Shown here: positions 1 through 6,613 of the stretch, one piece after another
Layout of the letters: the number at the start of each line of letters is the position of its first letter
Position numbering within the stretch: the stretch's first letter is position 1
DNA from: Ardenticatenales bacterium
GTDB taxonomy: Bacteria; Chloroflexota; Anaerolineae; Ardenticatenales; Ardenticatenaceae
Direction of reading: 5' to 3'
Assembly: GCA_013812995.1 (NCBI GenBank)
Contig: JACCSL010000628.1
Coordinates: 1-6,613, forward strand
Length of the DNA stretch: 6,613 nucleotides
Program-made: the position numbers and the translations under genes
Notes under the pieces: generated by a model
Databases searched by the model: none
Told to the model about the DNA's origin: nothing
The model's input: only the letters and a program-made list of their open reading frames with translations

Positions 1-363
1 GATCAACTGACCGCCCTGATGCCCCTTGTCGGGAGGGCCGGACCGCCCCTGCGCCCCCTGCTGCGTCCCTTCATCGAGCGCTACATTGCCCGCCAGCCCG
101 CCAACCCGACGAGGGAGAACCGGCAGCGTGCCCGCTTTGCCGTCACCGTGGAGGCGCAGCGCGGCGGCGAGGTTGTCTCCCTGGTGGGCACCGGCGTTGA
201 TGGCTATGGGATCACGGCGCGCATCGCGGTGCTGGGGGCCCAGCTGCTGCTGACAGAAGCGGTCCAGCGCGGTGTGCGCGCCCCGGCCCATCTTCCGCTA
301 CGCCCGGAGGAGGCCCTTTCCCGCGTGGGCGTCGAGGTCACCCATGTGGACAAAGCGAGTTAA
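1..363 (+). CDS. C-terminal part of a saccharopine dehydrogenase-like oxidoreductase (5' end outside window)
   Basis: The frame is open from base 1 and stops with TAA at 361-363, giving the last 120 residues of a longer protein. The ATG at 19 is probably internal, because the frame continues to the window edge and no ribosome binding site can be seen. The visible part carries a G-T-G-V-D-G-Y-G-I-T-A-R segment (encoded about 187-222), then a hydrophobic helix (A-V-L-G-A-Q-L-L-L), then G-V-R-A-P-A and a final L-x-x-V-G-V. This order of glycine/tyrosine turn, long helix, 'G-V-x-x-P-A' and terminal 'G-V/M' resembles the C-terminal end of the saccharopine dehydrogenase-like / trans-acting enoyl reductase family, NAD(P)-dependent enzymes with an N-terminal Rossmann domain. 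That Rossmann domain would lie outside the window, so substrate and reaction cannot be read here. The family call rests on pattern memory and is moderate. The next gene lies 67 bp downstream on the same strand. Confidence 0.55.
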   Translation, partial: DQLTALMPLVGRAGPPLRPLLRPFIERYIARQPANPTRENRQRARFAVTVEAQRGGEVVSLVGTGVDGYGITARIAVLGAQLLLTEAVQRGVRAPAHLPLRPEEALSRVGVEVTHVDKAS

Positions 364-416
364 ATCGACAGTTTGTGGCAACAAGGTTGCTAGTACCTGA
401 TAGATACCCTTTGAGT

Positions 417-423
417 TAAGGAG
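417..423 (+). promoter_or_regulatory. Strong Shine-Dalgarno site for the 152-residue membrane protein
   Basis: TAAGGAG ends 7 bases before the ATG at 431, close to ideal spacing and complementarity to the 16S rRNA 3' end. It fixes the start of the following gene at 431 and shows that this small gene is translated in its own right. Confidence 0.8.
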
Positions 424-430
424 CGCCAAA

Positions 431-889
431 ATGGATCGAACGATGAGTGCGAATGTGGCGGGCATGGCCGGAGCCCTGGCAATGATGGGCTTCATGATGC
501 TCAGCCAGAAAATGGGCTTTACCTACGGCGACCCGTTGCCGCAGCAGACCGTTGACGCCGCGCTGGAGGCGGTGCATAAGGACGCCGCGGTGACCGAGGA
601 GCAGGAAGAAGCCATCGGCATGGGCGTGCACCTCGGCTTCTCGATGAGCAGCGCCATGCTCTACTCCCGGCTGCGCCAGTACATCTCGCTGCCCGGCCCC
701 GTGGCAGGTGCCCTCTTCGGGCTGGGGCTCTGGGGCGTCAGCGTGGCGGGCGTCGCCTCCACCCTGGGCATTCAGAGCGCGCCCTGGAAGCAGGAGGAGG
801 AGAAGGCCATCACGGTCGTACTGGCACACCTACTTTTCGGGGTGGTCGTCGGCTTTCTCTACGATCAACTCGTTCCCCAGGAATCCTAA
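431..889 (+). CDS. Small four-helix integral membrane protein of unknown function
   Basis: This is a 152-residue protein with a strong ribosome binding site and a terminator directly after it, so a genuine gene. Four apolar stretches are visible: about residues 8-26 (rich in Ala, Met and Gly), 62-80 (amphipathic, with His67), 89-113 (Gly/Val rich) and 125-146. A charged, soluble-looking loop at about 33-61 (acidic, E-E-Q-E-E) separates the first two, and a short acidic/basic loop (W-K-Q-E-E-E-K) precedes the last. The last helix reads H-L-L-F-G-V-V-V-G-F-L-Y-D, and a His followed by small residues and ending in Gly-x-x-Tyr recalls the DUF1440/YagU-type and DUF6789-type small membrane proteins. 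I cannot settle a family by eye. No catalytic or metal-binding motif, signal peptide or lipobox is apparent. Function is unknown. It shares a strand with the oxidoreductase upstream and the helicase downstream but is separated from the helicase by a terminator. Confidence 0.85.
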   Translation: MDRTMSANVAGMAGALAMMGFMMLSQKMGFTYGDPLPQQTVDAALEAVHKDAAVTEEQEEAIGMGVHLGFSMSSAMLYSRLRQYISLPGPVAGALFGLGLWGVSVAGVASTLGIQSAPWKQEEEKAITVVLAHLLFGVVVGFLYDQLVPQES

Positions 890-906
890 TTTTTTTCTGA
901 GACAGG

Positions 907-935
907 ACGGGCCGGGTAGTTCCGGCCCGTTTTTT
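907..935 (+). terminator. Intrinsic terminator after the membrane protein gene
   Basis: A perfect 9-bp GC-rich stem (907-915 pairing with 922-930) encloses a 6-base loop and runs straight into T930-T935. It lies 17 bases after the membrane protein's stop codon. The minus strand has no T run at the other side, so it should work on plus-strand transcripts only. It implies that the downstream helicase has its own promoter or depends on read-through. Confidence 0.9.
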
Positions 936-970
936 GTCTGTAACATTCCCACGAATTTCTACCCGCACCT

Positions 971-979
971 TGAGGAAAG
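971..979 (+). promoter_or_regulatory. Ribosome binding site of the DEAD-box helicase
   Basis: TGAGGAAAG contains GAGG at 972-975, 10 bases before the ATG at 986. It supports that start, which also places the Q-motif phenylalanine at the usual distance from the N-terminus. Confidence 0.65.
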
Positions 980-985
980 CGAATT

Positions 986-2731
<1,746 letters not shown>

Positions 2732-2736
2732 GTCAC

Positions 2737-2772
2737 GAGCAGGCGGGAAGGTGCCCCGCCTGCTCTAGTTTT
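2737..2772 (+). terminator. Intrinsic terminator after the helicase, in the convergent gap
   Basis: A perfect 11-bp stem (2737-2747 pairing with 2755-2765) with a 7-base loop lies 5 bases after the helicase stop codon and is followed by A-G-T-T-T-T (2767-2772). The T run is short, but the stem is long and GC-rich. It fills most of the 43-bp gap between the helicase and the convergent protease gene. On the minus strand the bases after the stem are not T-rich, so it is a weak candidate for terminating the protease transcript, although the stem may still help protect that 3' end. Confidence 0.8.
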
Positions 2773-2774
2773 CG

Positions 2775-5700
2775 TCAATCTAGCTGCTTATTATTCCGGG
2801 GGTAGGGCGGCTCAGGGAGCGCGCGGTCGCCGCTGACGGGCAGATAAATCCGATGCGGTGCCGCCGCCATCGTCACCTGCACGGGAAGGTCCACCTGCGG
2901 CAGGGCTGGGTCATTGGTGGACAGGCGAACCACGGCCTCATACGGGGCAGGTCGCCACGGAACAGGTGCGGTTCCCTGCACCGTCATTGTCAGTGGGCGG
3001 CTCTGACCGGCAGGGATGGTGAGCGTGATGGGCGACGCTCCCAACCACCACTCCGGCAGAGGCTGATTAAGCACGCTCCAGCTCTGATGTGCCAGCACTC
3101 TGGGCTTGCTATAGCAGGCAATGCTCTGCCCCCGTTCGAGTCCCGTGGTCATTCCAGCACTCCACATTTCCGGCATCGCCCCCATTTTTCCATAGATGAA
3201 TTCCACCCATCCATCCGCATGAAGCGCGAGCTGAAAGGTGTAGGTCGGGGCACGGCTCTGCTTGTTGGGGAGCTGCCAGGCAGGGACCTCCTCGAAACTG
3301 ACCACATAGGTATCGCTCAGCACCCTCCCCGCGCGCACGATGCCACCCTCCGAGGGATTGAGGTCTGCCCAGAAGGCGGCCAGCGTCCCGCCCGGCATGT
3401 ACGCGCCGGGCAGACAGAGCGCCCATGCCCCGGTGGTGTCGGGCTCCTCCACACTGACCCAGCCATTCGAACTCAGATATAACTCCTGGACCAATCTGCC
3501 ATAGATCGGCACGGAAAAGCCCAGATTCAAGGTGTCGGTCAGAATCAACTCATCGTCCAGCAGCAGCGGTGGGAAGGCACTCATATCGTAGAGCGGGGTT
3601 CCGGATTGCTGCTCGATGGTCCATTCCAGGGGCGGCACGCTCGCCCGTACCTCCAAGGGGCGCGACCCCTCGTTGCGGAGGGTGTGAGTGACAATCACCT
3701 GCTCCCCGAAGGCGAGCGCGCGTTGCAGGGGCAGCGGAACGCTGGAGTGGATGGTAAGATGCGGAAGATTTGCCGTCATGGTAAAGGTTTTGATGGTGTC
3801 TGTGACCAGCGTGCTGTTGTTCGCGAGGGAGAGATAGCCAGGAGCCTCTGCCTGCACGCTGTAGCGGCCCAGCGGGAGTGTTGCGGTGAAGTAGCCCTTC
3901 TCGTCCGAGGGAATGAGCGGTCCCTGAGTCACACGCACCTGCCCGCGCAGGCCCGCGCCGCTCCAGCGGTCGATGAGCCGCCCCGTCAGGCGCGCGCTCT
4001 GGGGGATGGGCAGTACCTCGAAGGAGATAGGAAGGCTGGCGAGCGTCTTATCGCGCCAGAACAGGAGGCGGGCCTCGTATTGACCCGGTCCGGGCACACG
4101 CCGCGCGTCAAAGGTGACCCTTGCCTGCCCCCACGCGTTGAGCGGAAGCTCTACCTGCGCCGGAATCGTCAGCCAGGGCAGATCGACGCGTCCGGCGCGG
4201 ATCAGCGCCACGGCATCGAGTTCACCCCAGCCATAGACATGGTTCGGCACCGTTTCAGCGTCGCCCCCACACTCGTTAGAGGGGCGCGGCAGGGCGGTGC
4301 CAGTGAGAAGTGACTCTGTTCGCTTGATGTCGCCGAGCAGGGTTGGGTTCGCCGACCATAGCAGCGCGACCGCGCCAGCGACGTGCGGCGCGGCCATTGA
4401 GGTTCCGCTCATGAGGCCGAGGGTGCCGTCGGGAAGCGGGCCAAGCACGCGGACACCGGGGGCGCTGATGTCCGGCTTTTGTAGGCCATCGGCGGTGGGG
4501 CCGCGCGAGGAGAAAGGGGCAATCTCACCTGTTGGTCCAAGGGCTCCCACGGAGAGGCTAGAGACGTAGTTGCCGGGCGTTGTACTGCTTCCGCATTCCG
4601 GGCCGTAGTTCCCATTGGCGAAGACGGGAAAGATTCCAGCGGCGCGCCACGCTTCGACATAGCCGGTATACCACGGGTCCTCCTCCAGTTTACCCCAGGA
4701 ATTGTTGACGATGTGTGGGCGCAGATCAGGGCGCGGGTTCTGGCCGCGCTTGTCCGTCGGGGCAAGCAGCCACTGCGCGCTGGCGATCAGCGCCACATCC
4801 TCGCAGAAAATGTCAGAGCAACCCCGCGCGGCAATCCAGCGCGCGCCCGGTGCCACGCCGGTGGCCGGGCCATCGGCTATGTCCTGGCCCACCATCGTTC
4901 CCATGACATGCGTGCCGTGGCCTATCGCGTCATGCGGGAACAGCAGAGAGTTGCGCTCGGCGGGATCAAACCAGTTGTAGGAGTGGGAGAGTCCGGCCGG
5001 GCTCCAGCCTCGATAGCGCTGGAGCAGCGCGGGATGGCTGTAACTCACCCCCGAGTCGATGTTTGCCACGACAATTCCCTCGCCGCGCACGCCCCACTCC
5101 TCCCAGACATCCGGCGCACCGATGCGGCGCAGCCCCCAGGGGAGCGTGTCGCTGTAGGGCGTTGTCTCGACGCTCTCCGGCAGCGCCAGGGGATGACGAT
5201 GGTTGGCCGTGACGACGCTTACCCCGGATTGCCGCGCGGCCCACTCGGCCAGAGGTTGTTCTCCGCGCACCACCAGGGCATTGACGATCCAGAAGGAGCG
5301 CGGCTCGTGACCGGCATGGCGCAGCGCCTCAATGAGCGGAGCCTGGGTGCGGGTCGCGTGCTCGGTCAGCAGGCGAACTACCATTTCCCCCCGCGCGCTC
5401 CAATCCTGCACAGCGGCGGCGGCGCGCAGCTCCGCCTGATCGTCCAGGTAGATGACGATGTCCGCCTTGCCGTCCACCGCGGCTTCGAACTCGCGCAGAA
5501 GAGAGGGAGAAGGAGAGGAGGGCTCCTGCGGTAGTGGCACGCGAAGGGAGGACTCCGTAAAGGGGAGCGCGGTCAGGTCGCTGGCGGGCGGAAGCCCCTC
5601 GTAGAGCAGCGCTGTCATCGCGGGTTGGCCGCGATTGTCGATGGGGATGGACACGGTAATCACCGTGCCGAGCAGGGCCTGAACGAGGATAGTCTCTGCC

Positions 5701-5783
5701 TCGCCCTGCGCGCGGGAGAAGAGCAGCGCCAGCGCGAGCAGAGGAAGGAGAATCGGCAGGAGAACGCGCCTAAGTCGCTGCAT
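2775..5783 (-). CDS. Secreted multidomain subtilisin-like serine protease (S8, bacillopeptidase F-like)
   Basis: This 1002-residue protein begins with a classic signal peptide: M-Q-R-L-R-R, a hydrophobic core at about 7-22, and a likely cleavage after A-Q-G (residue 27). Residues about 105-200 resemble a bacillopeptidase F-type propeptide, including S-F-W-I-V-N-A (163-169). The catalytic domain spans about 215-530 with the full S8 set: Asp243 (N-I-D-S-G-V), His289 (G-H-G-T-H-V), oxyanion Asn392 (A-N-G-N) and Ser462 (G-T-S-M-A-A-P-H-V-A-G). It is therefore predicted active outside the cell on protein substrates. The C-terminal half is a beta-rich mosaic: a possible Ig-like part (about 535-590), a carboxypeptidase-regulatory-like domain (about 597-655), a CARDB-like part (about 675-720), a segment like those built on 'S-S-N-G' (about 753-870), and a final Ig-like domain (about 915-972). 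Six cysteines (322, 327, 397, 505, 790, 890) could form three disulfides. R-I-Y-L-P-V (978-983) near the end recalls Chloroflexota secreted proteins. The ATG at 5783 has no clear Shine-Dalgarno site and lies inside the 3' end of the upstream P-loop remnant, so translation may be coupled. Confidence 0.93.
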   Translation of the reverse strand: MQRLRRVLLPILLPLLALALLFSRAQGEAETILVQALLGTVITVSIPIDNRGQPAMTALLYEGLPPASDLTALPFTESSLRVPLPQEPSSPSPSLLREFEAAVDGKADIVIYLDDQAELRAAAAVQDWSARGEMVVRLLTEHATRTQAPLIEALRHAGHEPRSFWIVNALVVRGEQPLAEWAARQSGVSVVTANHRHPLALPESVETTPYSDTLPWGLRRIGAPDVWEEWGVRGEGIVVANIDSGVSYSHPALLQRYRGWSPAGLSHSYNWFDPAERNSLLFPHDAIGHGTHVMGTMVGQDIADGPATGVAPGARWIAARGCSDIFCEDVALIASAQWLLAPTDKRGQNPRPDLRPHIVNNSWGKLEEDPWYTGYVEAWRAAGIFPVFANGNYGPECGSSTTPGNYVSSLSVGALGPTGEIAPFSSRGPTADGLQKPDISAPGVRVLGPLPDGTLGLMSGTSMAAPHVAGAVALLWSANPTLLGDIKRTESLLTGTALPRPSNECGGDAETVPNHVYGWGELDAVALIRAGRVDLPWLTIPAQVELPLNAWGQARVTFDARRVPGPGQYEARLLFWRDKTLASLPISFEVLPIPQSARLTGRLIDRWSGAGLRGQVRVTQGPLIPSDEKGYFTATLPLGRYSVQAEAPGYLSLANNSTLVTDTIKTFTMTANLPHLTIHSSVPLPLQRALAFGEQVIVTHTLRNEGSRPLEVRASVPPLEWTIEQQSGTPLYDMSAFPPLLLDDELILTDTLNLGFSVPIYGRLVQELYLSSNGWVSVEEPDTTGAWALCLPGAYMPGGTLAAFWADLNPSEGGIVRAGRVLSDTYVVSFEEVPAWQLPNKQSRAPTYTFQLALHADGWVEFIYGKMGAMPEMWSAGMTTGLERGQSIACYSKPRVLAHQSWSVLNQPLPEWWLGASPITLTIPAGQSRPLTMTVQGTAPVPWRPAPYEAVVRLSTNDPALPQVDLPVQVTMAAAPHRIYLPVSGDRALPEPPYPRNNKQLD

Positions 5784-6084
5784 GGTCGCCAGAAGGGGTG
5801 AACGGGGCGACCCACGCGGCTGCCGTACGGGGCGAGCGAAGGCGGATTGCGGTGCGGAGCAGCAATCTGGTGAAGACTAGAGGGAAAGCATAATCCAACA
5901 GCGCATGGAGGACCCGCTCTCGGAAGCGCTCCCGGGGAGCGGGGGTCCAGTTGGCATGCCAGTGGAGCGCATCCAGTTCAATGTGTGGCAGCGCGAAGGC
6001 TGCCGCCAATTTTTTTGCCAGTGTTGTTTTTCCTGCCCCCGTGGTGCCTGCTACGACAAATCGTTGTCCACATTGCTCAGCCAT
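5770..6084 (-). pseudogene. Remnant of a FlaR/adenylate-kinase-like P-loop NTPase, internally deleted and truncated
   Basis: The open frame gives 104 residues. The first 60 match the start of the small P-loop kinase family annotated as AAA/adenylate kinase-like or 'DNA topology modulation protein FlaR': Walker A G-T-T-G-A-G-K-T (13-20), then L-P-H-I-E-L-D-A-L-H-W (32-42), then N-W-T-P-A-P-R-E-R-F (45-54). Intact members are about 170-180 residues and continue with a W-V-x-D-G-N-Y segment, a strand, and then L-D-Y-x-F-P-L-V-x-x-R-L-L-x-R-T. Here residue 62 passes straight into L-D-Y-A-F-P-L-V-F-T-R-L-L-L-R-T (63-78). About 27-30 residues including the D-G-N-Y block therefore appear to be missing in frame, with the junction near 5898/5899. 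After residue 80 the family's W-N-G-N-R-E region and C-terminal helices are absent and the remaining residues look unrelated. The ATG at 6084 has no good ribosome binding site. The Walker A motif survives, but the protein is unlikely to be a working kinase. It overlaps the protease start by 14 bp. Confidence 0.7.
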
Positions 6085-6118
6085 AGCCGTGCCCTATTAT
6101 TGCTACCATCGTCTGCCA

Positions 6119-6134
6119 GGCTAATAGCTTAGCC
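6119..6134. repeat. Small inverted repeat in the gap upstream of the P-loop remnant
   Basis: GGCTA (6119-6123) pairs with TAGCC (6130-6134) around a 6-base loop. No T run follows on either strand, so it is not an intrinsic terminator. It could be a weak hairpin or protein site in the 85-bp gap between the SAH-hydrolase-like gene and the remnant; chance cannot be excluded. Confidence 0.3.
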
Positions 6135-6145
6135 AGAGGGACCGT

Positions 6146-6158
6146 TTTGTTCAACAAA
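6146..6158. repeat. 13-bp near-perfect palindrome between the SAH-hydrolase-like gene and the P-loop remnant
   Basis: TTTGTT, one C, then AACAAA: 6-bp arms around a single central base, lying 12 bp after the SAH-hydrolase-like stop codon in transcription order. A one-base loop cannot form a stable hairpin, so if functional it would be a site for a dimeric regulator rather than a terminator. It is AT-rich in GC-rich surroundings. On the minus strand a weak TTGAAC -35-like hexamer overlaps it, so it could sit at a promoter for the remnant/protease pair. This is speculative. Confidence 0.3.
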
Positions 6159-6169
6159 TAGCTAGGCCC

Positions 6170-6613
6170 TTACGCAATCGCGGCTTCCCACACGCGGCGG
6201 GGCAGAATATACACACCGGGAGCCTCGTCCTGGCCCTCACCCACGATATGGCCGATGCCGGCCGTCATCACCGCGAGCGTCACGTCGAAGGCGTTCAGAC
6301 TGTCGCCCGCCCCGGCGGTCAGGTTCGCCATCGAGCCACCGGAGAAGAGATAGATGGTGCGCTCCCCGATCTGTACCGCTTCCACAAAGGGAATAACCGT
6401 CTTGTGTGGATAGGTGCGCAGCGTCAGGACATCGATCTCGTCGGCGCGGTGGCCGACATTGAGCAGGAAAACTCCCTCTTTCAGGAGCGGGAAGAAGTGC
6501 TCGCCCAGCACGCGCGCCGCCCCGGTTGCCGTGACGATGACATCGGCCTCGGCCACAGCCTGCTCCAGCGGGACAATGTTCCACCCCGCGTAGGATGCCT
6601 CCAGGGCGCGCAC
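6170..6613 (-). CDS. C-terminal part of an S-adenosylhomocysteine hydrolase-like protein (5' end outside window)
   Basis: The frame is open to the window edge. The GTG at 6613 is most likely an internal valine, because V-R-A-L-E-A corresponds to the conserved 'P-x-R-A-L-E-A' strand of the NAD-binding domain. The 147 visible residues then show A-D-V-I-V-T-A-T-G (23-31), L-L-N-V-G-H (50-55) with E-I-D (59-61), S-M-A-N-L (94-98) and a C-terminal G-V-Y-I-L-P (133-138). This is the order found in S-adenosylhomocysteine hydrolase, a cytosolic NAD-dependent enzyme that splits SAH to homocysteine and adenosine in the methyl cycle. It ends without the D-H-Y-R-Y-type tail, as in short archaeal/thermophile forms. 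One oddity: the usual G-H-P after the 'V-N-L' stretch reads G-D-S here (103-105), so the conserved adenosine-contacting His is missing. It may be a functionally divergent relative, so I give no gene symbol. An 85-bp gap without an intrinsic terminator separates it from the P-loop remnant. Confidence 0.82.
   Translation of the reverse strand: MRALEASYAGWNIVPLEQAVAEADVIVTATGAARVLGEHFFPLLKEGVFLLNVGHRADEIDVLTLRTYPHKTVIPFVEAVQIGERTIYLFSGGSMANLTAGAGDSLNAFDVTLAVMTAGIGHIVGEGQDEAPGVYILPRRVWEAAIA

Noticed and set aside
376..392. A hairpin (TGGCAAC, AAG, GTTGCTA) in the gap after the oxidoreductase gene.
   Set aside because: The stem is only 7 bp with one G-T pair, the loop is 3 bases, and no T run follows, so it is not a convincing terminator or riboswitch.
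890..896. A run of seven T residues right after the membrane protein's stop codon.
   Set aside because: Only a 4-bp weak stem could precede it; the real terminator is the 9-bp hairpin at 907-935.
4713..5534. A 273-codon plus-strand frame, and others at 2853-3482 and 3606-4313, opposite the subtilase gene.
   Set aside because: They are antisense to conserved protease domains, rich in Arg/Gly/Pro without any family pattern, and best explained as shadows.
6096..6151. Possible minus-strand promoter hexamers: TTGAAC (6151-6146) with TAAGCT, and AATAAT (6101-6096).
   Set aside because: TAAGCT matches the -10 consensus at only 3 of 6 positions. AATAAT matches at 5 of 6, but its partner at 17-bp spacing is TTAGCC (3 of 6) and it would leave almost no leader. 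Too weak to annotate.

Overview
The window is GC-rich bacterial chromosomal DNA, compactly coded and of ordinary housekeeping or cell-surface character. I see no phage, plasmid, transposon, CRISPR or rRNA/tRNA signal. The best lineage hint is the C-terminus of the secreted subtilase, which carries an R-I-Y-L-P-V stretch. That resembles the short 'IYLPL'-type tail common in secreted proteins of Chloroflexota. The P-loop remnant and the multidomain subtilase also fit that phylum, but the assignment is inference, not proof.

Layout, plus strand, left side. Positions 1-363 are the 3' end of an oxidoreductase-like gene, probably of the saccharopine dehydrogenase / trans-acting enoyl reductase type. 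Next, behind a strong ribosome binding site, is a 152-residue four-helix membrane protein of unknown function (431-889), closed by a clean intrinsic terminator (907-935). Then comes a full-length DEAD-box RNA helicase of the DeaD/CsdA type with a C-terminal DbpA-like RNA-binding domain and a basic tail (986-2731). It ends at a strong hairpin (2737-2772) in the 43-bp gap to the convergent subtilase gene.

Layout, minus strand, right side, in transcription order. The 3' part of an S-adenosylhomocysteine-hydrolase-like gene enters from the right edge (6613-6170). An 85-bp gap follows. Then comes a remnant of a FlaR/adenylate-kinase-like P-loop NTPase (6084-5770) that has lost an internal block and its C-terminal part. 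Its 3' end overlaps by 14 bp the start of a 1002-residue secreted bacillopeptidase F-like subtilase (5783-2775). No intrinsic terminator is visible between these three minus-strand genes, so they could be cotranscribed.

How the genes relate: there is no obvious shared pathway. The helicase acts in RNA metabolism, the subtilase acts outside the cell, and the SAH-hydrolase-like protein would belong to methyl-cycle metabolism if it is active. I found no convincing new multi-gene system. The points most worth a second look are the degraded P-loop gene that now precedes and overlaps the protease, the loss of the conserved GHP histidine in the SAH-hydrolase-like protein, and the long mosaic C-terminal half of the protease.
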